DNA from: Adiantum capillus-veneris | Lineage: Eukaryota; Streptophyta; Polypodiopsida; Polypodiales; Pteridaceae | Assembly (NCBI GenBank): GCA_014529385.2 | Contig: CM043963.1 | Location: 70,758,412-70,822,411, forward strand | Length of the DNA stretch: 64,000 nt | Direction of reading: 5' to 3' | Shown here: positions 32,843 to 43,660 of the stretch, piece by piece | How the letters are laid out: every line of letters begins with the position of its first letter | Numbering within the stretch: the stretch's first letter is position 1 | Translations under genes and position numbers: made by a program | Notes under the pieces: generated by a model | What the model saw: only the letters and a program-made list of their open reading frames with translations | The model's database searches: none | Told to the model about the DNA's origin: nothing

Positions 32843-33152
32843 ATATCAATGTTTGCCACCATAAACCAGCTTGCAGTATCTTCTTGAAAGTAATATCAGT
32901 AGAAAAGTGTCCACCAGATTCCCCGTTATGTGCTTCTAAAATAACTTGCAGTTTGCCCTCCATAGACACACATCGACGAAGAATCCCATCGACAACCAAT
33001 CTATAGAGTAAGCCACCAATAATGGTAAACTTTAAACTTTTAATAACCAGAGTCTTCTTCTGGTTCTGCTTCCAGTCATCTGGGAATCCACTTTGCGAAA
33101 GAAATTGGTATACTTCATATAATTCAGGATCAATTGATTCTGTCGCTTTCAA
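32790..33152 (-). pseudogene. Gy-D integrase zinc-binding N-terminus
   Basis: The 120-codon frame ends with H-x..H (EAHNGESGGHFS) and CKICDVCHKNG, the H2C2 motif. It overlaps the core frame at 32790-32842, showing one indel between the two. Confidence 0.82.
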
Positions 33153-33924
33153 CTGAAATAATTCAGCATCTAATGGTTCATCTCTTAGAGATGCTTCAGA
33201 TTAGCCCTCCGTACTCCTAGAGAAGAAATCAACGCTACAGTGTTTTTTCCAGGTGTATGGAAAATTCAAAATTCAAATTCCATAAGGAACATCATCCACC
33301 TTATTAGCCTGCCTTGAATAATGACTTTATTAATCAAGAATAATAGGGCTTGATGATCCACATAGAAATGAAACAATTTGCCTAGCAAATTATGCTGGAA
33401 TTTTGTAGCACTAAAACCATCCCTAAAGCCTCTTTTTCAGTGGTTGTATATCCTTGTTCAACCTGGCTGAATCTGCGAGGACTAGCAAAATATACAAGGG
33501 AATCATGTTTTCCATATGGCTGAGCTATTGTCGCTCCCATTGCCAGTCCCGAAGCATCCACATGTACATGGAAGATGACATCCCAATTCGGTTGGTGAAG
33601 AACTGGTTTACTGATAATGGCACTCTTTAAGTTCTAAAAAATTTCCTCACAGTCAGCAATCCAAATGAACTTGCTGGTTTTCTTTGTAAGCTCATACAAT
33701 GGTAATGCTTTAGAAGCAAACTTATGCACAAACCTTCTGTAAAAATTAATATATCCCATAAAAGAAATTATTTCTGATGCATTCCTAGGCACCTTGGCCT
33801 ATTGGACGCACTGGATTTTGTAATTGGCCATTTCTATTCCATTTCTGGACACCACATGTCCCAGTAGCTATCCTTTCCAGACTAAGAAAACAGATTTGAA
33901 TGGATTGAGACAAATCCGCTTCTC
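33153..33924 (-). pseudogene. Gy-D RNase H and RT thumb, degraded
   Basis: No long frame survives. The minus strand gives HVDASGLAMGATIAQPYG (catalytic Asp), GYTTTEKEALGM (catalytic Glu) and FHFYVDHQALLFLINK (Asp), i.e. gypsy RNase H, with stops and indels between. It links RT to integrase. A second RNase H as in Gy-A was not seen. Confidence 0.75.
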
Positions 33925-34437
33925 CTAACAACGCTTAAAAACCATCTCCAAAAATAGTAAATGTTCTTCCTTTGTGGAATATACAGTGAAGTCATCCATG
34001 AATATGGCAAGGAATTGATGAAGACATTCATTGAATATTTCCATCATACATCTCTGAAAAGTTTCCGGTGCATTACAAAGGCCAAATGTCATTACTAGAT
34101 ACATAAATGCTCCCCACTCCATGGTGAAAGTGGTCTTTTCCCGATCCTCAGGAGAAATTTGTACCTGGTTATAGCCACTATATCCATCCATAAAGCTATA
34201 CATCTCATATCGTGCAATCTCATCAAGTAACATATCTGTGAAGGGTATTGGGAATGGATCCTTAATGGTTTGAGCATTCGGTTTCCTATAATCTACACAT
34301 ACTCTCAGCTTCCCATTCTTCTTAGGCACAACGACAATAGGAAACAACCAATCACTACTGGCTACTTCAGTAATGAACCCAGCTTTCAGAAGGTTGTCAA
34401 TCTCCTCTTTGACCTTCTTATCATAATTTGGATTCAT
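33925..34437 (-). pseudogene. Gy-D reverse transcriptase
   Basis: RT blocks are KKNGKLRVCVDYRKPNAQTI (40-59), the first catalytic Asp in FMDGYSGYNQ (82-91), TFGLCNAPETFQRCMM and the catalytic FMDD (146-149). Open for 170 codons; the upstream part (34681-34421, FSWEHTDLKGVD) is in another frame. Clear gypsy type. Confidence 0.92.
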
Positions 34438-34879
34438 TCGATAGTGCTGTAGTCGTACTGGCCTGACATCGGGTTTCAGTGGTATTTTGTGTTGATAGAC
34501 CTCTATGATCCACCCCTTTCAGATCAGTATGCTCCCATGAGAACACATCTTTATAGTGTTGGAACATATGTCGTGCCTTCTCTTTCATCGTAGGATTCAA
34601 ATGTTTATTTACCTTGATCATTCTAGGGTTTTCTTCAGACTCTAAATTCCATTCCTCTATCTCCTGATCATCTGGAAGCAACCAATTAGGCCCTCCACCC
34701 TTTTTGTTGGTTGACTCCTTAGCATAATCCCAGGATGATCCTCTGAGCTCTGAATTACCATTCTAATTTCCAGTAGCTCCCCCAGAGCATGCCGGTTTTG
34801 GTGGTGTGCTGAACTCAACCGATTCTTCTGGCCTTCCGGTTAACCTCACTGAACGTTCTCCTGAATTCAGTTCAGTGAA
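34438..34879 (-). pseudogene. Gy-D protease-RT linker and RT N-terminus
   Basis: The frame 34681-34421 includes MFQHYKDVFSWEHTDLKGVD, the segment that precedes RT in gypsy elements. The rest is degraded linker. Confidence 0.65.
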
Positions 34880-35557
34880 CTATTCTGAAAATTGTTTCTT
34901 TTGTTTTTCAGATTCATCTTTGTTTATTAAAACTGCATTGAGATCTATCTCTGTTAATGGAAAAATATTCATATCTGCTAGCATTTTCTCAATTTTCTTC
35001 ATCTTGTACTTCTGGTAGAGCTCTCTGGGTCTCAGTTCCTTTCTCCAACTTTTGGTGTTATTTATCTGAATCTGGATTTTGCCACTGGCCCCTTGTATCG
35101 TCAAAGTTTGATTAGCATAGTCGTGAGCATCCTGTGCTGTTAGCGGCCATGGGCGTCTTAGTAGCATCTCGTACGCTCCTTGCACATGCAGTACCAAGAA
35201 ACTGGCTTTGAAATTTGGTTTCCCCACTCGTATTTGCATATTCCCTACCATTCCAGTTGCCTGTACCACTTGATGATCCGCCCTTCAGACTTTGAAAGGT
35301 GCTTGTTTTGGGTTAGTAATTCCCATTCTTTGCTGAAGATGTACTCCCAAAATATTTACCCCTGCTCCTCCATCTAGTATAACGCTTGAGAGTGGTTCCC
35401 ACTGTTTCCTCACTTTGTAGTCCACTTGAATCAATGGCACTTCATCATCTCTGACAATTGTCAAGTCAACTGATCTAGCCTCCGCCTCAGCCTTCATTCG
35501 CTGCCTGATGAATTTCGCTACTTTAGGTAGAGTTCTTCTAATGTCCTCTAACTTCAC
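34880..35557 (-). pseudogene. Gy-D aspartic protease
   Basis: The active site VILDGGAGVNILG (in 35557-35285) has Gly after Asp as in Gy-A. After a stop at 35285 the frame continues with GKPNFKASFLVLHVQGAYEM and LLRRPWP, where LGRPW is usual. The enzyme would process the polyprotein. A TGA or TAG-type stop divides the two halves. Confidence 0.8.
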
Positions 35558-35566
35558 ATTGAGTTT

Positions 35567-36136
35567 CTAAATTCTGTCACAAATGTTGACATAAATTTCC
35601 TCTTTCTCATGCTCAGAATCGTTGTCAAAACTTGAAGCACTGGTGTTATCTTCATAATACCATTCCTTTGGTTCAGCGCTTCTAGCACTTTTAGCAGTTC
35701 CCAACTCTTCCATCAACCCTTGTACTGTAGCCAACATGGTCTCAAGCATCCCAGTCGTTGACTGATTTGGTTGTGCTGTCTTAGACAACTAAGTAGGTAT
35801 CTTATGCATGATACGGGCATCAGAACTCTCTAGTTGCTCTGGTAGTTTCTTGGCTAAAACAGTGATTTTTTTCGCTAGTTCTCTTTGCTCCTGCCATTCA
35901 TCAACCACCTTTTCTTTACCCTTGGCCTTCCATACCTCTCTCTGCTGAGCCCATTTGCTACTTTCAGGATTGACTGGTTTTGCTGGTCTTTCTGGAATTT
36001 CCTCAATCACCACCCCTTTGCTTCGTGTAACTGCTCGTACAGGAATTGATTCTGAATCCTTCACCTCGGTATCCGCAGCTCTAAGTGTTTTTGGACACTG
36101 AGCCACGAAATGCCCATACTTACCACATGTAAGCAA
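35567..36136 (-). pseudogene. Gy-D gag-protease linker
   Basis: Two adjoining frames (36136-35789 and 35788-35567) are in phase across a TAG. The first starts with LTCGKYGHFVAQCPKTLRAA, a third zinc knuckle, followed by Lys/Glu-rich linker. The second is Ser/Glu-rich. They connect the nucleocapsid to the protease. Confidence 0.65.
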
Positions 36137-36324
36137 TTCAGGATTTGATTCTAAAAATTACCACGACCTCGGCTGGTACCCACTTGGTATCTACCGCGCC
36201 CTGCTCCAATACCACTTGCACCCGGTTTCTCCTCTTGAGAAACACTGGTAGTTTCCACTCTTACTGGTTCAGCATTGGTGAATACTACCACTGACAAATG
36301 TTTTCCCTTCTTAAAATGATGAAT

Positions 36325-36750
36325 TCAAATACCACAATTTTTTTTTAAATGGCCATAAGCTTTGCAATAAGTATAGTGTGGACATTCCTTTGAAACATGG
36401 TCTTTAGATTTACACTTTGAGCGCCAGGTTTCCATTATTCTTATTGGTTGTCTGGTCTGGCTAATTTCAGCAATTTGCCGAACCATCTCTTCAATCGTCC
36501 TAGACCAAGATCCTTTCTTCATCTTGTCTTTGGTTCTTTCATCTGAACTACTTTCAGAGCTACTGGAGGCTCTACTGGAATCAGAATCTTCAATAGAAGT
36601 ACTGCTACTACTGGACCTCCTCTTCTTATGACTCTTTTCCTTCTTAGCTTGCTGTTTGAGCTTCAGGGCCCGCTGCACCAAATCATTGAATTTCTTGGTT
36701 GGTGTCGGCACCTCCTGTTCCCTAAGCTTCTTACTGCAAAACCCATTCAA
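36325..36750 (-). pseudogene. Gy-D Gag nucleocapsid region
   Basis: A Lys/Ser-rich region (KKRRSSSSSTSIEDSDSSRA) is followed by CKSKDHVSKECP and YCKAYGHLKKNC, two knuckle-like CCHC units, the first with its first Cys two residues upstream altered. They would bind element RNA. Confidence 0.72.
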
Positions 36751-37491
36751 AAACCATGCTCGCAGCCGCTTTTCGGATGGTGGTTCCTGCAGTTGTCTAG
36801 TTAGTTCCTTGATTTTCTAAGCATAGCTTCTGGCTGACAATTTTCCATGCCTTATCTTATCGAGCTCACAGAGTATATCCTCATCCCCTCTGTTGTGTGA
36901 ATATTCCAGTCAGAAAGCTTTAAGCAGTTTATTATATGATCTGAGTTGACAAGCCGGGTAATGGTAGTACCATTTCCTTGATACCTCCTTTAATGTTTGT
37001 GGAAAGTAGTCACCCCAATCATCTTCATCAATATTTTTTAACTCAGCATACTGCTCAAAGGCTTGGATATGAACATCCAGATCCTCCTTCTTTCCGCCTT
37101 TGAACATGGGAAAATAAATTTTCAATGAAGATGTGTAATCATGTTTATCAGCCTCATTTCTTCCTCTTCTCACCTTGGAATCCTGACTTCTTTTTGCAGC
37201 CTTCTTACAATAGTTTGTGTCGGCATCCCAATTAATTTTTGCCTCCGTCTCAGTTGCTGTCTCCTCTCTAGCTTTTCTACTGAAACTATGACAACTTTCT
37301 TTACTTCCTTTGGCACCTTTGTCTCCCTGTTTGGTCCGAGAACTCTTGGCCTTGAGTTCTTCCCTTTCAGCTCTGCATCGTCTGGATTGACTGGAATGCT
37401 GAGAGTCATGTACCTCATCAGCATGACTGTGCTCCTCCTGAGCCTCAGTGTCAGTTACTTGTTCATCCTTGGGATCAGAGTCTCTTTCTGA
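36751..37491 (-). pseudogene. Gy-D Gag capsid
   Basis: 37173-36910 encodes LKIYFPMFKGGKKEDLDVHI followed by YFPQTLKEVSRKWYYHYP, the retrotransposon gag pattern (F.G..D...W). 37424-37170 in another frame is a basic N-terminal part (RRQQLRRRQK). A stop near 36907 ends the capsid frame. Small indels divide the gene. Confidence 0.72.
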
Positions 37492-37642
37492 CTCCTCAAG
37501 AATAGGGTCAACACGGTAAGATGGTTTTCGGCCATGACTAGGTTTGGGTGCCGTTACTGCAGCTGGAACTAAAAGGAAGAGGAGTCTGCTGGTTAACGAG
37601 CAACAACTCTAGCCACCGTGATTGCCAAAATGGAATGGGAGC
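37492..37642 (-). other. Gy-D 5' leader with primer-binding region
   Basis: About 150 bp between LTR end and gag on the minus strand. A TTGGCAATCACGGTGGC sequence some 19 bases after the LTR is the best primer-site candidate, further from the LTR than usual. Confidence 0.4.
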
Positions 37643-38148
37643 TGATCTCTTTAGATAGCTGATTCCAATGTTAGAGTTTACAACTACTGGTGATTCATTA
37701 GTTCAATTAGTAGGACTACAGGAAAGATAGAAATTGAGCTAGAACAGTTATATGAACTGGAATACTACATCTACTGAGAATTAGACAAGCTAAATGACTG
37801 GAATTAGATTCAGATTCAAATTCAGATTCAGAGGAAATGGATACAAACAATATCTGGCTGAAGTATACTTGACTACTGTATTAGGAATTACAGAGTAAGA
37901 GTACAAGCGGGAATAATGTAGCCTAGGAATAGCTTCAGGACTACAATCACACACTAAGAGTAGGCAGTCAAAAGATAAAACAACCCAAAAGTACTGCCAA
38001 CAATTGCCAACTCAATTACAATGTAATGGGTCCTATTTATAGCTCTTTGGAGTTACTGTGGTAGCCGTCATGGTAATTACTGAATGATCCACTGCTCGGC
38101 CTTCCAAGAGCTGGTTCCCACCTAGTGAAACTGCTTCCTCCATCTACA
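37643..38148 (-). repeat. Gy-D 5' LTR (506 bp)
   Basis: Plus-strand ends are TGATCTCTTT and CATCTACA. It is clearly similar to 49796-50301, which is also 506 bp. A TATTTATAG (TATA-like, minus CTATAAATAG) occurs at about 38033-38041. Confidence 0.85.
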
Positions 38149-40261
38149 AAGATAAAGTCACTAATCCATGCTAAAAGGCTTGCTCACTAGCCTCGAGTAC
38201 ATAGATGTACATAATGCTTTGAGTTTTCATAGTGCTCTTGTATATTTATGTATAAAGGCTTGGTTCTGCTTAATCATTTGAAAGAGTTTTGGGTTGGTCG
38301 AACTTTCAAAAAGCGGTTTTCTATGACTATTTTCAATCGTGCTTGATAGCCGGTGAATCGGACTCATACATCATGAGTTACATGCATTTGATATGAGTGG
38401 TTCCTTACTTAGAAAGTGGGTGCATATGCATGTGAGGAAAGGCAAGTGGGTTGATTTGATAGATTTAATTAGAAAAGGTGTGGTCAAAGTTTTTTGGAAA
38501 TGGCCGAAGTGATAAGCTCCGAGCTAGGCTTTACAGCGTACCATTTGGTGCTCGGCGTCACTCACCATGCCTCCATCAGATTGCTCATTGTGAGGAGCAA
38601 AACAGGAAATTTATGTGCGTAAGTGGGGATGTGGAAGGATGGTGCCAAGTGACAATGAAGTAATCCCACATGGGAAGGAGAAAGTGGAAAATGGAGGGTA
38701 TAAGTGGGGGAGTGGGTACCCCCTAAAGTTGTATCAAAAGAGAAAGGGTGCTCTCTTGCCTTGCTAATGGGGGATCGTGGGTGTTGGGGGAGAGAGGGGT
38801 AAGCCATTTTGGGTTTCCACTAGCTGGACAGGCGCTTGGGCTTGCTTTTGATCCTCTGGACACTTCCCCTCCCCCCTTTTCCTTGGTCAAAAAGGCGCCG
38901 ACATGCCATTTTCTACCCAAATTAAGCCCAAAATGAACCAATTAAAAGGGGACTACAAGGGGAATCATGTCTGCTAAGAGGAGAGAGAAAATACCTTGGG
39001 ATAAGAGCCAAAAAATCCCCCCTTTTAATAGCTGTCTTATAGAGACTAGCTTTTTTGGAGCTTTTGAGAGATACCCCATCTTCGAAAGCTTGTAACTCTC
39101 TCGTCTGTTGTCAGAATCAAGCATATGGATACTCTATGGCGGTCTACATAACACAAGACTCATCTTTATGGTCTCGGATTTCAGCAATTTTAATCATGGT
39201 TTGGGCTAGGATTGTTTCCCACCCCACTTTACAGGTGTTCGACATAGGTGTTTTCTGCAGCTTTATGGTGTTTCCTTCCGACGGTGTGGTGTGTGCAAGG
39301 CCATAGAGGTTCTCTTTTTCCTTCTTGTTTACATGCTAACAAATTTTCACCTCATGTCAAAGCTACATCACCATCTCTATCGACGTGCAAATCCAGTGGC
39401 ATCCTAACTGTATTGGTCAGCTTGCGCACCTCACTATGCATCCTCATCACCAGTGCGAGCCTTACCAAATCTTGAATCGCTCAGCCACTCAAGCCCGTAC
39501 TGTGTTGCTACACGCTCTACCACCTGTTGCAATTGATGACTCTCTTGCATGAAATTCTTATGGCAGTCCACAACCAAGCTCGACCATCATCATATGCACC
39601 GTTGATCGATACCCTACTCACGCACAAGCGCCATCAAATCTGTCAGATTAGCAATTGCTAGTCAATTTCTTTTAGCAAACATTTTCTGTGATTAGATTCA
39701 ACAGAATCCCCTTTTTCATGTTAGAGGAATTTCAAAGCCTTGTATGAAATCCTTCTCACAGAGGCTGCTGCAAAAATCTTTACCAACCACCTAAGGAGGT
39801 TCTCCCACAAGGCTCATTCCATAGACAATCTCCACAACTCACATTTCTAGCAAGGTCCAAATCCTTGGGATTCCCACAAATCTCCTTGAAAATTTCAATA
39901 TACTTTGTATAAAAAGCACTATTCTATAGCATCGGCCACTCTTTGCCCTCGCACCTTCTCAAGCCTAAGGCGCCTATAACCCTTCAAAGATCAGTAGAGA
40001 TTCCCACGAGCCTTTCCCTTTAATCTCACATAATATTTTGTGCTTGCCCTACACAAAAGTTTTAAAAATTTTGTAACCCCAATCAGCATCTCTTGAACCT
40101 TCAAGCATATTGAGAACTTTGTGAAGAGGTGCTCCATGAATTTGGAGAGTGACTTCACAAACTATTTGTAAAAATCATTCAGATTGACTTTGTAGGAGGA
40201 CTAGACACTGCCATACATCTTGGGTAAGACCTTCCTTGCATGCACAATTAAGGGTGCACCA
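38149..40261. other. Intergenic region, no gene seen
   Basis: No supported coding sequence. Part of it (about 38640-38710: ATCCCACATGGG and then a TATAAG) resembles the Gy-E LTR promoter and may be an old LTR fragment. 39300-40260 is rich in short stop-bounded frames and shows nothing recognisable. Confidence 0.45.
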
Positions 40262-41097
40262 TTATGGAGGGAGAGAAGGGAATCGCCAAATTCAACGGCC
40301 ATGGTTTCCACACGTGCTGGCAAAAAAAAACACAAGGGCTACTTGATGTAAAAGCAGTTATGGTCCGTCATTAAGCCACCAAATGATGATGACAGAGTGA
40401 AAATGTGATAGAGCTTAGCATAAATTGCAGCTAAAGATGAGCAAGCTCTCGGCATTCTGCTCACATCTCTTGACGACAAGTTTGTGCATTTTTTAGATGA
40501 TTGCACCACTACACACGACGCATGGATAACATTAGGCAACACTTTGGTGCTATTGCCAAACATTCTAAAATTGCATTAAAAATGTAACGTTATGGATTTC
40601 TTATGGAGCCTGGACAAGATATGTCATCTCTAGTCAATAGGCTCAAAAGTATTTGCACACAATTGACATATATAAAATGCCCTATAGATAATGAAGACCA
40701 AATTGATGTTCTTCTCAAAGCAGTAATAGATGCAAATTTTGCCCAAATTGTAACAGTGCTTAAAGAGAAAGACCCAATCCCTAAAATTGAAGATGTAATA
40801 AACTCTCTTCAAGAGCGTGAAAAGAAACTCAAAGGCAATAAAAAAACAGTCAAAACACATTGTGGCAGAACAGATCACCTTTCAAAGAATTGTTATGAAA
40901 TCAACCCTTGTCACATTTGTGGCAAGAACGACCATGGTACAAAGTATTGCAAACTCAACACTAAATCTTCACAGGTAACCAATCAAAAAGAGCATTTTAA
41001 AGATCAAACAAAAGCAAAAATCAACCTTGCTACCTCTAGAGATTCCGACAAAGATAACAACAACAATAATGGCTTGGTGTATGATGTTGTACTGTGA
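40262..41097 (+). pseudogene. Co-B Gag
   Basis: The 5' part (40262-40600) is broken by stops but includes IAKFNGHGFHTCW and later LDDKFVHFLDDCTTTHDAW, copia gag patterns. The open part 40603-41097 (164 codons) carries DMSSLVNRLKSICTQL (UBN2-like helix) and two knuckle-like motifs, HCGRTDHLSKNC (first Cys lost) and CHICGKNDHGTKYC. It ends 205 bp before the LTR, where protease would be expected. Confidence 0.75.
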
Positions 41098-41301
41098 GAA
41101 TTCTCTCAATTTTACCTTACCCTCTATTTGTGCCAGGGGAGACTTGTGTGTGCCTACACCTTGATGTTTGTATGCCTACACCCTTTGTGTATAGGCGAGG
41201 CAACTTTGTGTTCAAGGGGAGGCTGGTGTGCCTCACCCTAGTGTGTTTTAAGAGGAGGATTGTGTGAGTGATATGCAACCGAAACCCACATAGGGGAGGA
41301 T
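41098..41301 (+). other. Co-B 3' non-coding region and polypurine tract
   Basis: Short spacer ending in TAGGGGAGGAT (41291-41301), the polypurine tract next to the LTR. Related purine-rich phrases (GGGGAGACT, GGGGAGGCT) recur upstream. Confidence 0.6.
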
Positions 41302-41571
41302 TGTTGGGATGCGAGGTTTTGTTGCATCTCTTGTGTGAACAAAATCTTCCACCTCATCTGTCAAGCCATGTGAAGAAACTCTTACAGCTTTTGTGTAAAG
41401 AACAACCACTTGTCTGTGCATAGGTACCCACATCTTGTGCTCATGTGTCAAAAGTATGTCTATTTGTATAAGCCTATATAGAGGCACATTCTGTTGAATA
41501 AATGTAATCTTTATCATTTGCAACTATACTCTATATTGTATTGTGGAATAGTTTCTCTCTCAAGATCTACA
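41302..41571 (+). repeat. Co-B 3' LTR (about 270 bp)
   Basis: It starts TGTTGGGATG and probably ends GATCTACA. TATATA at 41475-41480 and AATAAA at 41497-41502 lie in it. TGTTGGG is a common copia LTR start. Confidence 0.7.
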
Positions 41572-41589
41572 CTAACCTCTCCAAGCATG

Positions 41590-43060
41590 CCATTAGCATG
41601 AATGGCACACTAACCTATCCACCTTAACCTAACATCATCCACAAAATTGACTACAAGACCAAGTCTAGCAAGTGCATATACAGACAAAAGATTCTTCTTG
41701 ATCCTAGGTATATAGAATGTGAAAGAAATGTCATTTTCACTAGTAAGCACAATCTTTCCAACTCCCTTGACCGAATAAGAGGCACTATTGGCACAAGTGT
41801 CTAAATTTCCATAAGTGATATCCTCGAGAGAGAGGCAAACAAGTCAGGATGAAAGGTAATGTTCTTTGTAGCACCACTATCAAAGTACCACACTTGAGCA
41901 TCTGCAACAACTAACAAACATGCATCATGGACATTAGGATCATAAGTGCAATGTGCACTAAAAGCCCATTTTGTATCAGCATCAACATCATAGTCTCATT
42001 TCACAGAAGATTCAACAATAGCTGCATTTGTAGTAGTGGAACCAACATTTGCAGTGGAACCAACCTCTTTCTTCTTAGCCTCTTTGGCCTTCAACTTAGG
42101 AAACTTCTTGATCAAGTGATCATTAGATTTACAATAATGGCAACACATCTTATTTTTACCTTTATCACCAGATTCCCAGACAAATTGTTGCCAGCAGAAG
42201 CATTAGAAACAGGTGATTTACCACTTGTAGAAGAACCACGAGAAGTGGCTACATTGTTGTTACCACCTTTTCTTTGAGCAGCAATAAAGGCCTGCTCAAT
42301 TGCACACTGTCTAGTTTTGTTTTTTTGGAAAGTGATCTTGCAACAACAATTTTCATAATGCATCAAACTTGAAAACTTCAAGATTTCCTTGGGTCATAAG
42401 TCTCCAACTACTAGCAAAAGTGTGGTAAGAATCTGGCAGAGCATCATGAAGAGTCTGCACAAGGCGACTAATAGAAATGACCTCACCTATAGAAATATGT
42501 TACTCATTGATATCCTTGACACCAGCAAGGAGATTGTCCATGTCATCTTCCTCATGCATAATCTTCGACTCCCGGTCTTTACGCAACAATGCAATTTTTT
42601 CCTCATGGCGACTTACATAAAGACCACCCAGTATATCCCAAGCCTATTTTGCAAATTTCACTGAACAAATGTGGAGAGTAATAGTGTGCATAAGGCAATT
42701 CAATCAATGCATGAGCCTACGCATATTTTGTATCCAACGAGCTTGCTCAATCGTAGGCAAAACAACTCTAATAGAAGTAATCCTTGCAGCAAGATCTGCG
42801 ATGTCCTCAACATCGCATGTATCCTTAGAACCAGGACGTACATCAATGCCATGCAAAATGTTCCAAATGACCTTTGACACAATAACATGTTGCATCATAT
42901 AAGCACACATAAGGAAATTTTCCCCATCCAATCTGTCCTCAACAGTAAATATCTTGAGCACATATGTGTTGTTGTAAGCCATGGTAAATGTTGCACCTGA
43001 TGTGAAAACTGCCTCAATAGAGGAGAAATCAAGCGGGAACAACATGTGCTATATAGCACA
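41590..43060 (-). pseudogene. Co-C: copia Gag-protease fragment
   Basis: On the minus strand: TVEDRLDGENFLMCAYMMQH (gag N-terminus, about 42950), WDILGGLYVS, a Ser/Gly-rich stretch with CCHYCKSNDHLIK (broken knuckle) near 42130, and protease WYFDSGATKNITFH near 41895 and YIPRIKKNLLSVYALARLGL near 41680. That is the copia gag, knuckle and protease order. Several stops and shifts are present. The largest frames are 43045-42704 and 42381-42112. It abuts the Co-B LTR and no integrase or RT follows. Confidence 0.8.
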
Positions 43061-43251
43061 AATCATAGAAGAGTGTAAGGGACTTGTTATGAAAAAAATG
43101 GCACTAACAAAAATTCTGCACAAAATGAAAAAGTAGCTTGCGCAATACTACTTGTAGTGGAAACCAAGACCAAAATGAGCCCGAATCCAGAATATTTTTT
43201 GACCTGCAAATGCTCGCCAAACATCACAACAATTGGAGAAACTGAGCATGC

Positions 43252-43582
43252 GTTGGTGCAGCCAAAGTTGGTCTGAGATAGAAAGTGGTCTATACCAAGC
43301 AAATACAGGCAAGTGTAATGCAGAAGGCTAGGGCAGGTATCAAGGTCCTGAGCAGTCAAAGGGTAGTGGAAATGTATGTCTCAAGTGGTTTTTTAGGCAA
43401 AAATAGCTAAAAGGGTGGTCTAATTGGGATAGAAAATGAAGGTGCCTAAAGTACCGAGTCAGTGCTTTAGAATGTAGTGTTCAATATGCTCTAGAAGCCG
43501 GTCTAGACAGCTCGTCAAACCGAGCCCTGGTGCTCAAGATATTACAGTTCAAAGTTAGAAGGTGTTGAAGATCCTCGATGGA
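43252..43582 (+). repeat. Dispersed repeat R1, copy 1
   Basis: It begins GTTGGTGCAGCCAAAGTTGG and is homologous over about 330 bp with 53671-54005. It has no coding signal. Each copy lies 45-80 bp before an LTR boundary. Confidence 0.7.
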
Positions 43583-43660
43583 TACGACAACTGGTCTAGG
43601 TAACTGTCAGCAGATAGATGCATAGAGCTCAGATTATAGAGCATGTCTGTCTTCTCAGAT

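Larger units (their letters stand above)
29421..38148 (-). mobile_element. Gy-D: Ty3/gypsy element with extra coding region after integrase
   Basis: On the minus strand the order is 5' LTR (38148-37643), gag, protease, RT, RNase H, integrase, then about 2.3 kb of additional coding sequence (31488-29421). The 3' LTR is missing, since the sequence changes near 29421. A relative with a matching 506-bp LTR lies at 49796-51650. Stops and shifts occur throughout, so it is inactive. Position of the additional region corresponds to the env-like ORF slot of some plant gypsy elements. Confidence 0.85.
40262..41571 (+). mobile_element. Co-B: copia gag fragment joined to its 3' LTR
   Basis: A plus-strand copia gag remnant is followed by a polypurine tract and an LTR, with no protease, integrase or RT between. 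It is an internally deleted copia element. No 5' LTR is seen upstream. Confidence 0.7.

Noticed and set aside
36325-36750. SR-like splicing factor gene (Ser/Arg/Lys-rich)
   Set aside because: The Ser-rich tract sits before CCHC knuckles within a gag reading frame of Gy-D, so it is nucleocapsid.
38478-39306. Possible host gene fragments between Gy-D and Co-B
   Set aside because: Short frames on both strands without start context, splice pattern or recognisable motifs.
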